Of a DNA stretch of 42,780 bases, positions 1-8,071 are shown one piece after another. The translations under genes were made by a program, and so were the position numbers. The first letter of the stretch is position 1. Each line of letters opens with the position of its first letter. The DNA is from Rhodopseudomonas sp. AAP120 (GTDB taxonomy: Bacteria; Pseudomonadota; Alphaproteobacteria; Rhizobiales; Xanthobacteraceae), in contig NZ_LJIC01000114.1 in NCBI RefSeq assembly GCF_001295845.1, forward strand, positions 1-42,780. Reading direction: 5' to 3'. The notes below the pieces were generated by a model. That model was not told where the DNA came from and did no database searches. It saw only the letters and a list, made by a program, of their open reading frames with translations.

Positions 1-107
1 AACGGCTCATAATTCCGAGTTATGTTGCAATGAATTAATTGAACTGTGAATAAACGCGCGTTCAGATTGTATAGATCAAAATTCCTGTCGGCTAGCCCCT
101 TCAAGCC

Positions 108-1520
108 CTACCTTCCTCTCAACCTCTCCAGCATATCCCCCGTCGCAAACCCGTCCGCCGGTGCTCCGATAGAGGCTTGGTAATTCCGTAGCGCCTCGCG
201 CGTCATGCTGCCGAACTGGCCATCTGGCGTGCCGCGGTAGAAGCCGCGTTGGGCCAATAGCTGTTGCAATTCGAGGCGTTCGCTGCGGGACAGGACGCGT
301 TCGTGGCGCGGCCAGGGTTGGACGAAGGGTTGGCCGCCGCGCAGGCGGTCGGCGAAATGGCCGATCGCCAGTGCGTAGGCTTCGGCGGGGTTGTACTTCA
401 TGATGGTGCGGAAGTTGTTCAGCATCAGGAAGCCGGGGCCTTCGGAGCCGGCGGGCGCCAGCACATAGGCCTTGTCGCTGCTGCGCGGGAAGCCCTGGCC
501 GTTCGGCCGCCGCACGCCCATCTGCTCCCATTGGGCCAGCGTCAGCATCTGCTTGCGGTCGGCCTTCATGTAGTCGAAGCCCTGCGGCATCACCACCTCG
601 TAGCCCCAGGTCTGGCCGCTCTGCCAGCCGTCCTTCTTGAGGTTGTTGGCGGTCGAGGCGATCAAATCGGCGGGGTTGTCGACGACGTCGCGGCGGCCGT
701 CGCCGTCGGCGTCGACGGCGAAGCGCTTGAATGCGGTCGGCATGAACTGGGTCGGGCCGAACGCGCCGGCCCAGGAGCCCTTGAGTTGCTCGGGGCGCAA
801 ATCGCCGCGATGCAGGATCTCCAGCGCGGTGAGGAATTCGTCCTTGAAGTACGCCTGGCGGCGGCCGACGCAGGCCAGCGTCGCGGTCGAGTTCAGCACG
901 TAGCGGTCGCCCATCTGGGTCGAGTAGTTGCTTTCGATGCCCCAGATCGATGCGATGATATAGCGGTCGACGCCGTAGGCGCGCTCGGCGTCGTCGAACT
1001 GCGGCTTGTACTGCGCCAGGATCTCGCGGCCGCGGGCGAGCCGGTTGTCGTTCACCAGGATGTCGAGATAGTCCCAGATCGCCTTGGTGAATTCCGGCTG
1101 CGAATCCATCAGGTCCATCAGCCGCAGATCGGGCGACAGGTTCGCGGTGAAGCGTTCGAAGCTGTCGCGCGAGATGCCGCGGCGCGCGGCGTCCGGCCAG
1201 AACGCAGCGACGCAGTTGTCGAAATTGGCTGCGGCTTCGCGGATCGCCTGCGCGGTCATCAGCGGATGGCCCGAAGCGCCGTCCTCGCCGCTCCAGGCCG
1301 GCGCGGCGTTGTTGCCGGGTAGTGCGGCGACCGGCTCCTGCTGGGCCGTGACGGTGGCGCGGCGCGGCGCGGCCGGCGCAGCGCTGGTGGACGGCCGCGA
1401 ACCGGAGAAGAAGTTGAACATGTCGAGCGGGCTCTGCGCCGAGGCCTCGCCTGACAGCAGCACGCCGCCGAGCAGTGCGATTGCCGCCGTGCGCGTCAGC
1501 CTGTTGCCTCGTTGTGTCAT
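108..1520 (-). CDS. Lytic murein transglycosylase (MltB-like) with C-terminal peptidoglycan-binding domain
   Basis: Predicted periplasmic enzyme that cleaves the glycan strand of peptidoglycan to give 1,6-anhydromuropeptides. From the chosen ATG at 1520 the 470-residue protein starts with a clear signal peptide (MTQRGNR, hydrophobic core, ASA-QS cleavage near residue 28). A longer in-frame version starting at TTG 1559 would put 13 residues before that signal and has no ribosome site. The SLT_2/MltB catalytic domain covers about residues 85-360; the probable catalytic Glu is E196 in the segment SIWGIESNYS. A PG_binding_1 domain fills residues 412-470. It is separated from LysE by a divergent gap and looks monocistronic. 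The family is confident; the physiological role (turnover, septation or recycling) is not shown by the sequence. Confidence 0.9.
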   Translation of the reverse strand: MTQRGNRLTRTAAIALLGGVLLSGEASAQSPLDMFNFFSGSRPSTSAAPAAPRRATVTAQQEPVAALPGNNAAPAWSGEDGASGHPLMTAQAIREAAANFDNCVAAFWPDAARRGISRDSFERFTANLSPDLRLMDLMDSQPEFTKAIWDYLDILVNDNRLARGREILAQYKPQFDDAERAYGVDRYIIASIWGIESNYSTQMGDRYVLNSTATLACVGRRQAYFKDEFLTALEILHRGDLRPEQLKGSWAGAFGPTQFMPTAFKRFAVDADGDGRRDVVDNPADLIASTANNLKKDGWQSGQTWGYEVVMPQGFDYMKADRKQMLTLAQWEQMGVRRPNGQGFPRSSDKAYVLAPAGSEGPGFLMLNNFRTIMKYNPAEAYALAIGHFADRLRGGQPFVQPWPRHERVLSRSERLELQQLLAQRGFYRGTPDGQFGSMTREALRNYQASIGAPADGFATGDMLERLRGR

Positions 1521-1706
1521 GCCGTCGATCCCGTCTGCTCGCAAAAGCCCCCGCGCCAAGGAGGCCCCGATGCGGTTTCGATCAGCTTAACAAAGCGTTT
1601 TTTTGTCCGCCGCGATCTTCATCATCCTTGAACGGTGGCGAACCTTGACGGTCGGGCATGTCGTGGAGGAAATGGACGGACCCGCTCGGACACAGGCGCA
1701 ACTACA

Positions 1707-2342
1707 ATGCTCGGCATTCACGATTTCTGGCTGTTCGTCGCGTCGGGGCTGCTACTCAATGTCACGCCGGGGCCGGACACCGCCTTCATCGTCGGGCGCG
1801 GCCTGCAGTTCGGCTGGCGTGGCGGCGCCGCGGCTGCGCTCGGTGTCAGCGCGGGCTGCCTGGTGCATGTCGGTGCGGCGGCGATCGGATTGTCCGCGCT
1901 GCTGATGGCTTCGACGGTGGCGTTCGCCGCCGTCAAACTGATCGGCGCCGCCTATCTGATCTGGCTCGGCATCGGCATGCTACTGACGCGGGAGACCGGC
2001 TTTGCGGCGGCTGCGGACGATGCGCCGGCGCTGCGGCCCGTGCAGGTGTTTCGCCAGGGCGCGCTGACCAACGCGTTGAATCCGAAAGTGGCGCTGTTCT
2101 TCCTCGCCTTCCTGCCGCAATTCGTCGACGCCGACGCGCCCCACAAGGCGCTGGCGTTTCTGGTGCTGGGGCTGATCTTCGTCGCCAACGGCACGCTGTA
2201 TTGTCTGGCGCTTGCGGCGTTCGCGGCGCGGGCCGCGGATCGGCTGCGTCGCTCCGGCAGAGTGATGCTGTGGATCAACCGCGGCCTCGGGGCGCTGTTC
2301 GTGGCGCTCGGTCTGCGCGTCGCGCTGCTGCAGGCACGCTGA
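1707..2342 (+). CDS. LysE/RhtB family amino-acid exporter
   Basis: A 211-residue inner-membrane protein of the LysE/RhtB translocator family, which exports amino acids or their derivatives. The start at ATG 1707 gives MLGIHDFWLF, the normal family N-terminus; a longer reading frame adds 24 polar residues that do not fit. The family signature NVTPGPDTAF occurs near residue 18 and LNPKVALFFLAFLPQF near residue 130, with about six hydrophobic segments. The length is typical. The stop codon is immediately next to the stop of the convergent TauE/SafE gene with no base between, so any terminator would have to lie inside the neighbour. Substrate cannot be read from the sequence. Confidence 0.88.
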   Translation: MLGIHDFWLFVASGLLLNVTPGPDTAFIVGRGLQFGWRGGAAAALGVSAGCLVHVGAAAIGLSALLMASTVAFAAVKLIGAAYLIWLGIGMLLTRETGFAAAADDAPALRPVQVFRQGALTNALNPKVALFFLAFLPQFVDADAPHKALAFLVLGLIFVANGTLYCLALAAFAARAADRLRRSGRVMLWINRGLGALFVALGLRVALLQAR

Positions 2343-3095
2343 TCAGCCGAACAGCCGCACCAGCGTTTCGGCCGCAAGGTAACCCCCGAGGCCGATGATC
2401 GAGACCAGGAACCAGCGCCGGAACAGGTCGGGATGCATCCGCGTCCGCACCGCCTGACCGGCGAACATCCCGGCGAAGGCGGCGACCAGCGCGATTGCGC
2501 CGGGCAGGGCGGTTGCGACCGAGAGCAGTCCGGCGTCGGTGAGGTTGAACGCCAGCGCCAGCGTCGCGGTGGTGAAGAACACCCCGAGCGCCTGCACCAG
2601 TTCGTCCTTCTCGAGGCCGATCGCTTGCATGAACGGCATCGACGGGATCACCTGCACGCCGGTCGCCGCCGAGACGATGCCGGTGACGAGGCCGACCGGG
2701 CCGCCGAGCCATTTCTCGTACGCCGGCGAGACCTGAAAGCGCGCCCGGCTCAGCCCGAAGATGCCGTAGACCACCAGCAGCACGCCGAGCACCAGCGTGC
2801 CGTAGCGCGCATAGGGGCCCGTCATCAGGCCGGAGCCGAGCCGGATGCCGATCACGGTGCCGAGCATCAGGGGCCAGAGCCGGCGCAGGATGTCGCGCAG
2901 ATAGGGGCCGGCGAAGGTCTGCCAAATGTTGGTGATGATCGCAGGCACGATCACGATGGCGAGCGCCTGCGCCGGCGGCATCGCCACCGCGAGCAGACCG
3001 ATCGAGACCGTCGGCAGGCCGAGGCCGATCACGCCTTTGACGAAGCCCGCAAAGGCGAACACGGCGGCGATGAGCAGGAGAAACGGATCGGGCAT
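2343..3095 (-). CDS. TauE/SafE family (DUF81) membrane permease
   Basis: A 250-residue polytopic membrane protein of the TauE/SafE (formerly DUF81) family, linked to export of sulfite, sulfoacetate and other anions. The chosen ATG at 3095 gives MPDPFLLLIAAVFAFAGFVKG; the GFVKGVIGLGLP motif at about residues 17-28 is the usual first repeat signature, and a related segment near residue 150 (VGLVTGIVSAATG) marks the second repeat. A further in-frame start at 3128 adds 11 residues without a ribosome site. It abuts the LysE stop convergently, and its own start lies 145 bases from hisN's stop region on the same strand. No sulfur-metabolism gene is adjacent, so the substrate is open. Confidence 0.85.
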   Translation of the reverse strand: MPDPFLLLIAAVFAFAGFVKGVIGLGLPTVSIGLLAVAMPPAQALAIVIVPAIITNIWQTFAGPYLRDILRRLWPLMLGTVIGIRLGSGLMTGPYARYGTLVLGVLLVVYGIFGLSRARFQVSPAYEKWLGGPVGLVTGIVSAATGVQVIPSMPFMQAIGLEKDELVQALGVFFTTATLALAFNLTDAGLLSVATALPGAIALVAAFAGMFAGQAVRTRMHPDLFRRWFLVSIIGLGGYLAAETLVRLFG

Positions 3096-3167
3096 GGGGC
3101 AGCTAAAGCCGATCCGATCCGGCCGCACAACGTCCGCAGGCGCAAGGCGCGGCTGCGACGCGCGGCG

Positions 3168-3950
3168 TCAGCCGTTCAGGATCTTCAGCGCGGCTTCGTG
3201 GACGCGCTTGTCGCCGGCGGCGACGATGCGGCCGCCGCTCTGCGCCGGCTTGCCGTCCCAGGTGGTGACGATGCCGCCGGCGCCGGTGACGATCGGGATC
3301 AGCGCCGCGATGTCGTAGGGCTTCAGCTCGGTCTCGATCACCAGGTCGAGCTGGCCGGCCGCCAGCATGCAATAGGCGTAGCAGTCGCCGCCGAACCGGG
3401 TCAGCCGCGCTTCGGCCTGAACTTTTTCGAAGATCGCGCGGTCGGCCTCGTTCATCAGCAGCGGCGACGTGGTGAACAGCGTGGCTTCCTTCAAAGCAGT
3501 GCAGCGCCGCACGCTCAGCCGGCGCTCGCCCGGAGGGCCTTTGTACGACGCCGAACCGTTGTCGCCGGAGAAGCGCTCGCCGATGAACGGCTGGTGCATC
3601 ATGCCGAACACCGGCGTGCCCTTGTGCAGCAGCGCGATCAGCGTGCCCCACACCGGAAATCCGGCAATGAAGGATTTGGTGCCGTCGATCGGATCGAGCA
3701 CCCAGACGTAGTCGGCGTCTTCGCGTTCGTTGCCGAACTCCTCGCCGATGATGCCGTGCTGGGGGAAGCTTGCCTTGATCAGGCGGCGCATCACGGCTTC
3801 GCCAGCGCGGTCGGCCTCGGTCACCGGATCGAAGTCGCGGCCGGGCTGCTTATTGTCGATCGTCAGCGAGGTGCGGAAGAACGGCAGGATGGTGTCGCCC
3901 GACGACGTCGCAAGGCGTCCGATGAAGGCGGCGAAGTCGATCACGGTCAC
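3168..3950 (-). CDS. hisN: Histidinol-phosphatase, inositol monophosphatase superfamily (HisN type)
   Basis: A 260-residue Mg-dependent phosphatase. The superfamily metal-site motifs are present: GEE at 69-71, DPIDGTKSF at 86-94 and PYDIAALIPIV with Asp 213. The pattern DPIDGTKSFI with FGGDCYAYCMLAAG fits the HisN branch (dephosphorylation of L-histidinol phosphate) better than SuhB; the SuhB-like paralogue sits at 41261-42049 in this window. It starts with GTG at 3950 preceded by AAGGA eight bases upstream. It stands alone, away from other his genes. Activity on other sugar or inositol phosphates cannot be excluded from sequence alone. Confidence 0.8.
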   Translation of the reverse strand: MTVIDFAAFIGRLATSSGDTILPFFRTSLTIDNKQPGRDFDPVTEADRAGEAVMRRLIKASFPQHGIIGEEFGNEREDADYVWVLDPIDGTKSFIAGFPVWGTLIALLHKGTPVFGMMHQPFIGERFSGDNGSASYKGPPGERRLSVRRCTALKEATLFTTSPLLMNEADRAIFEKVQAEARLTRFGGDCYAYCMLAAGQLDLVIETELKPYDIAALIPIVTGAGGIVTTWDGKPAQSGGRIVAAGDKRVHEAALKILNG

Positions 3951-4288
3951 GGGGGATCCTTGTCAGTCCGGGGTTACAACTGCACGACCCTAGGCTTGCC
4001 TGAAGCCAAGCCCGTCCGCCTCACTTATTCTACGGAACGGTACGGGGTCCAGTAGGTGAACCATCCACCGAAGCCGGCATTCACATTTTTCGGATGCTTG
4101 TTGCGTTAAGTTCGCTTTTTGTCGCAGGCAGCGTCGTGGCAACAGCGGGAACCCACGCAATCATGTCGCAGCCGGACTGAGACAATCGATTTCATCTCAT
4201 TGATTTACCTCAAATAAGTGTCTGCCCCGGGCGCGTGTCGACGGTATCCTGACATGCGTTTTTTGCATGGAAAAACGCTCGAAAACAC

Positions 4289-4317
4289 TTGCGCTTTGTG
4301 CGTCGCGGCCGCATATT
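4289..4317 (+). promoter_or_regulatory. Predicted promoter of the small RNA
   Basis: TTGCGC (4289-4294), a 17-base spacer and CATATT (4312-4317) resemble a sigma-70 type promoter. It would start transcription near 4324, about 88 bases before the strong terminator at 4381-4411. No open reading frame with a credible start lies between. The prediction rests on spacing and motif likeness only. Confidence 0.45.
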
Positions 4318-4323
4318 GTTGCG

Positions 4324-4411
4324 GTGCGGTAGCGCCTCGCGCTATCGCTGCCCTCCTTGGGCGTTTCCTCCCTAGACTTGGGCCGCTTGCCTTCGCAAGC
4401 GGCCCTTTTTT
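4324..4411 (+). ncRNA. Probable suhB/MmgR-type (alpha-r8) small RNA
   Basis: A compact intergenic transcript unit. It has an upstream hairpin (TAGCGC 4330-4335 pairing with GCGCTA 4339-4344), then a single-stranded pyrimidine-rich segment at 4351-4380 containing CCTCCTTGGG and TTTCCTCCCTAGACTT, then a perfect 10-bp terminator stem with a run of six T. From memory, the TTTCCTCCCTAGACTT core directly before a GC-rich terminator is the hallmark of the alphaproteobacterial suhB motif, known as MmgR in Sinorhizobium. That motif was named for its location beside inositol monophosphatase genes; here it diverges from hisN, a member of that superfamily. The CCTCC elements could pair with Shine-Dalgarno sequences. 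The 5' end is estimated from the predicted promoter. Confidence 0.7.
4381..4411 (+). terminator. Rho-independent terminator of the small RNA
   Basis: GGCCGCTTGC (4381-4390) pairs perfectly with GCAAGCGGCC (4395-4404) over a CTTC loop, followed by C and six T at 4406-4411. It is one of the strongest intrinsic terminators in the window and points away from hisN. Confidence 0.9.
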
Positions 4412-4479
4412 CTATCATCAGCTGTTTACGGTGCGATGTCGGACGAAAACCGGCACCGGATTCGAGCAGGGGCGTCGGT

Positions 4480-5370
4480 CTATTCGGCAGCGGCCTGGAA
4501 AGGCCCGAGGTCGCTGAGCGGGATCGAGGCGAGCGCATCGGCCAGCACGGTGAAATCCTCCGCGACGGTACGGAACCGCTCACTGCGCTGGCGCAGCCGT
4601 TCGTCCATGTAGATCGCGCGGTTGAGTTCGACCTGGACGGTGTGCAGCCCGCTCGACGGGTTGCCGTAATGTTCGGTGATGAAGCCGCCGGCGTAGGGCT
4701 TGTTGCGGCCGACCGTATAGCCGCGCGCCGCCATCGTTTCCTCGACCACGCTCGGAATCAGCGCGGCGCAGCTGGTGCCGTAGCGGTCGCCGATCACCAC
4801 ATCGGGACGCCGAGGTTCGTCGCGGGCGATCCCGACCGACGGCATCGAATGGCAATCGACCAGAATCACGGTTCCCCAGCTCTGGTGCGCCTTATTGATC
4901 AGCCGCCGCAGCGCGCGGTGATAGGGCTTGTACAGCGTCTCGATACGAGCGAGCGCGTCGTCCACGGCGATCCGCTCGCGATAGATCTCCTGGCCGTCGC
5001 CGACCACGCGCGGAATGGTGCCGAGGCCGCCGGCGACCCGCATCGAGCGGGTGTTGGCGAAGCTCGGCAGCCGGCCGACGAACATGCGCGGGTCGAGCTC
5101 GTAGGGTTCGCGATTGACGTCGATATAAGAGCGGGGGAAATGCGCACGCACGACGGGAAACCCGCGGTGCGAGAGATGGTCGATCAACTCGTCCATGAAC
5201 GAGTCTTCGGACCGCTGCAGCGCCTCGAGGTCGATGCGCGACGCGTTGAGAAACCCATCGGGGTACACCGAGCCCGAATGCGGCGAATTGAAAATGATCG
5301 GCGCGCGCCAGTTTTCGGGCTCGGCGATCTCGAACGGGGGCGAGAACTCACCGTCGAATTCGGTCATCAT
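4480..5370 (-). CDS. N-formylglutamate amidohydrolase family protein
   Basis: A 296-residue cytoplasmic enzyme of the N-formylglutamate amidohydrolase (HutG-like) family, which hydrolyses N-formyl-L-glutamate to glutamate and formate. Features include IIFNSPHSGSVYP near residue 28, RSYIDVNREPYELDP near residue 82 and ILVDCHSMPS near residue 165; the His, Asp and Glu residues in these blocks are expected Zn ligands and catalytic residues. The start is placed at ATG 5370 (MMTEFDGEF), with ATG 5367 equally possible; a TTG at 5415 has no ribosome site. No histidine-utilisation genes are nearby, so a role outside Hut cannot be excluded. Confidence 0.85.
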   Translation of the reverse strand: MMTEFDGEFSPPFEIAEPENWRAPIIFNSPHSGSVYPDGFLNASRIDLEALQRSEDSFMDELIDHLSHRGFPVVRAHFPRSYIDVNREPYELDPRMFVGRLPSFANTRSMRVAGGLGTIPRVVGDGQEIYRERIAVDDALARIETLYKPYHRALRRLINKAHQSWGTVILVDCHSMPSVGIARDEPRRPDVVIGDRYGTSCAALIPSVVEETMAARGYTVGRNKPYAGGFITEHYGNPSSGLHTVQVELNRAIYMDERLRQRSERFRTVAEDFTVLADALASIPLSDLGPFQAAAE

Positions 5371-5664
5371 CGTCCGCCCGTCAAATGGTCGCCCGCCAAA
5401 TCCGTCGGCCTCCAAGCTTATGCCGCCGATGTCGTGGAAATCGACATTGTGGGAAATCGGGGTGAGCTGCCAAGCAAAATCATTCCAGATTGCACGCCAA
5501 CGATCGTCCCGGTCGAAAGTGCCTCGATTTGTTGATTCGCGGCGTGATCCAGCGCAGGATTGTTCGCCTGAGAATGCCCCGGGGACAGAATTTCACCCGA
5601 AATTTACCAAACGCCGGTCTAAGTGAATCAACATTTTCCCGACCGGATGCGAAGTCCAGCAATG

Positions 5665-6024
5665 ATGCACAAGATCCTCCTCGCCGAAGACGACAACGAC
5701 ATGCGCCGGTTCCTGGTCAAGGCGTTGGAAAACGCCGGGTTCCAGGTTTCCTCCTTCGACAATGGCATGTCGGCCTACCAGCGGCTGCGCGAGGAGCCGT
5801 TCGAAATGCTGCTGACCGACATCGTGATGCCGGAGATGGACGGAATCGAGCTGGCGCGCCGCGCTTCGGAACTCGATCCGGACATCAAGATCATGTTCAT
5901 CACCGGTTTTGCGGCGGTGGCGCTGAATTCCGATTCGGAAGCCCCGAAGAACGCCAAGGTGCTGTCGAAGCCCGTGCACCTCCGCGAACTGGTCAGCGAA
6001 GTGAACAAGATGCTGGCCGCCTGA
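5665..6024 (+). CDS. cpdR: CpdR, single-domain response regulator and ClpXP adaptor
   Basis: A 119-residue receiver domain without output domain. Acidic pocket residues E8, D9 and D10 lie in LLAEDDNDMRRFL, the phospho-acceptor is D52 in LLTDIVMPEMDG, and the conserved LSKP block is near the end. The stretch DIKIMFITGFAAVAL and the C-terminal KMLAA match CpdR closely. In Caulobacter, unphosphorylated CpdR primes ClpXP at the cell pole for substrates including PdeA and, with RcdA, CtrA; CckA-ChpT phosphorylation blocks this. The terminal Ala-Ala is reported to make CpdR itself a ClpXP substrate. The start at ATG 5665 gives the family length; GTG 5623 and ATG 5662 are alternatives. RcdA is encoded at 23474. 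Confidence 0.92.
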   Translation: MHKILLAEDDNDMRRFLVKALENAGFQVSSFDNGMSAYQRLREEPFEMLLTDIVMPEMDGIELARRASELDPDIKIMFITGFAAVALNSDSEAPKNAKVLSKPVHLRELVSEVNKMLAA

Positions 6025-6108
6025 GATTGCCGTCGAAATCCTGCTTTGGTGTCCTTGCCTGACTGGCCCGGAGCCGATATAGGGACGCCACCCGTGAAGA
6101 CGATCTGA

Positions 6109-6183
6109 GGGCGCGTAGCTCAGCGGGAGAGCACCTCGTTGACATCGAGGGGGTCACAGGTTCGATCCCTGTCGCGCCCACCA
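6109..6183 (+). tRNA. tRNA-Val (anticodon GAC)
   Basis: Complete cloverleaf with CCA encoded. The acceptor strand GGGCGCG (6109-6115) pairs with CGCGCCC (6173-6179), followed by discriminator A and CCA. The anticodon stem CCTCG/CGAGG encloses loop TTGACAT, giving anticodon GAC at 6141-6143, which reads valine GUC codons (and GUU by wobble). The T arm contains GGTTCGATCC. No integrase gene or duplicated tRNA 3' end was seen nearby, so it does not look used as an attachment site here. Confidence 0.97.
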
Positions 6184-6324
6184 TCCCCAGATCCACGTTC
6201 AATCCCGAACCTACATTCCTCTCGGGCAATCCCGCGTTTGTTCGGTGCACTGGCGTTCCGTCGGAACGAAGCGTCCTGCGACGAATTGGCTCAGCATCGC
6301 CATTCGACGCATGGGAGCGACCCG

Positions 6325-6600
6325 ATGATCAAGCAGATTGCCATCACCGCCGCCGCGCTGGCGGCTCTATCGACCGCCGCAATTGCGCCGGCCAGCGCCG
6401 ACGAAGTCGGCATCGGTGTGGGACCGGTGGGTGTGACGGTCGGCAGCGGCCCCGGCCCCTATTACGACCGCGACGACCATTATGTGGTTCGCGAGCGCAG
6501 GGTCTATCGCGAGCGCGAGCCCGACGAGACCGTGGTGGTTCGGCGGCAGTATCGCGAAGAGCCGCGCCGTCGTGTGATCATCGAGCACGACGACGATTAA
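6325..6600 (+). CDS. Small exported protein, charged, unknown function
   Basis: A 91-residue protein starting at ATG 6325 after a GGGAG ribosome site. Residues 1-25 form a signal peptide (MIKQIAITAAALAALS..., cleavage near PASA-DE). The mature part begins with a glycine/valine run (GVGPVGVTVGSGPGP), then YYDRDD, and ends in a region rich in Arg, Glu and Tyr with an acidic DDD tail. Short exported proteins of this composition are common in Rhizobiales, but I know of no assigned function. It follows tRNA-Val with 141 bases between and has its own terminator at 6621-6646. Confidence 0.75.
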   Translation: MIKQIAITAAALAALSTAAIAPASADEVGIGVGPVGVTVGSGPGPYYDRDDHYVVRERRVYREREPDETVVVRRQYREEPRRRVIIEHDDD

Positions 6601-6620
6601 TCCACCGATCCATAGGATGA

Positions 6621-6646
6621 ACGGCCTCCTTCGCGGAGGCCGTTTT
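6621..6646 (+). terminator. Rho-independent terminator after the small exported protein
   Basis: ACGGCCTCC (6621-6629) pairs perfectly with GGAGGCCGT (6635-6643) over loop TTCGC and runs into TTTCGTT. It lies 20 bases beyond the stop codon. Confidence 0.85.
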
Positions 6647-6697
6647 CGTTAGAGGATCTCGAGGGGGAGCGGCCCTCGAGCCGATCCAGGCGTTCGC

Positions 6698-7315
6698 TTA
6701 TTTGCCATGACCGGCGCCGTAGCGCAGGCCGTCGATCAGCAGTGCGACCATGCGGTTGGTATGCTCCGGATCGTTGCCGGGACCAGACGTGCAAAGTTGA
6801 GCGACCGCCTTGAGCAGATCGAACGGATCGACGTCGCGCCGCACCTCGCCGGCTGCGACTGCCTTATCCAGCAGCGACTGCAGCGCCGGGCGAAGCCGCT
6901 GCTCGAAATAGGCGGGCAGACTGTCGTAGGCCGGGTTGCCGGAATACAGCGCCGCCGCCAGGCCGCGCTTGGTGGCGATGAAATCGACGTAGCGCTGCAT
7001 CCAGCGCGACAGCGCCTCGACCGGCGGAAACTCTGCGGCCAGCGTGGCGGCAGCGTCGGCACAGGCATCGACACCGTTGCGAAACACCGCGACGATGAGG
7101 TCCGAGCGCTGCGGGAAGTGTCGATACAAGGTGCCGACGCCGACGCCGGCCTTTTCGGCGATCTCGCGTACCGGCGCGTCCACCCCGGACGTGGCGAAAA
7201 CCGCCAGCGCTGCGTCGAGCAGCGTCTTCAGGTTGCGCTGCGCATCCGCGCGAACCCGACGCGTCGTCCCGGCGGCAGCCGGTGCGGCACGTTTTCGCGG
7301 CGGCTTTTCGGACAC
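6698..7315 (-). CDS. TetR family repressor, divergent from the molybdenum hydroxylase operon
   Basis: A 205-residue TetR-family regulator. After a basic disordered N-terminus, the DNA-binding domain covers about residues 24-75 with the recognition helix VGVGTLYRHFPQRSDLI. The C-terminal ligand/dimer domain (80-200) resembles the SbtR/SACE_7040-like group. It starts with GTG at 7315, with AGAGG eight bases upstream. It is transcribed away from paoA across a 219-base gap that holds a perfect palindrome placed inside the predicted paoA promoter, so it probably represses that operon and possibly itself. The inducer is unknown; an aldehyde or aromatic substrate of the neighbouring enzyme is a reasonable guess. 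Confidence 0.88.
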   Translation of the reverse strand: MSEKPPRKRAAPAAAGTTRRVRADAQRNLKTLLDAALAVFATSGVDAPVREIAEKAGVGVGTLYRHFPQRSDLIVAVFRNGVDACADAAATLAAEFPPVEALSRWMQRYVDFIATKRGLAAALYSGNPAYDSLPAYFEQRLRPALQSLLDKAVAAGEVRRDVDPFDLLKAVAQLCTSGPGNDPEHTNRMVALLIDGLRYGAGHGK

Positions 7316-7326
7316 AAGAATACCTC

Positions 7327-7355
7327 TTGATAAACGGAACGATGTTCCGTATAAG
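7327..7355 (+). promoter_or_regulatory. Predicted promoter of the paoABC-like operon
   Basis: TTGATA (7327-7332), exactly 17 bases, and TATAAG (7350-7355) form a near-consensus sigma-70 promoter pointing at paoA. The spacer and the first base of the -10 box are occupied by the TetR-type palindrome, a classical arrangement for repression by occlusion. Confidence 0.7.
7334..7350. promoter_or_regulatory. Perfect 17-bp palindrome, predicted TetR operator
   Basis: ACGGAAC (7334-7340), GAT, GTTCCGT (7344-7350). The arms are perfectly complementary, a form typical of TetR operators. The site lies between the -35 and -10 boxes of the divergent operon and about 18 bases upstream of the tetR GTG start, so one dimer could control both directions. 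Confidence 0.75.
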
Positions 7356-7534
7356 GAGTTGCTGGTTCGTTATCTCACATCGGTGCTCGCCGGGCTACGC
7401 AGCATCGCCTCGCCAACCAGCGTCCCGAACTAACAAGCCGCTCAGCGGTTAGCGATTCTTCCGTTCCGCACAACGTGCGCGCGCGGCCACGACCGCTTGC
7501 GTCCTGCTTCAGTCCTGATCCCAAAGGAGGTCTT

Positions 7535-8067
<533 letters not shown>

Positions 8068-8071
<4 letters not shown>

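Noticed and set aside
1-107. Inverted bases TGAAC/GTTCA near 40-75 as an operator
   Set aside because: Arms are short, spacing is large, and the gene to the left is not visible, so nothing can be claimed for this edge.
2433-4055. Long open frame on the plus strand (540 codons) opposite TauE and hisN
   Set aside because: It is a shadow of GC-rich coding on the minus strand; the translation is Arg/His/Gln/Asp-rich low complexity and crosses two real genes.
6109-6183. tRNA-Val as integration site of a mobile element
   Set aside because: No integrase, no second copy of the tRNA 3' end and no shift in gene style on either side.
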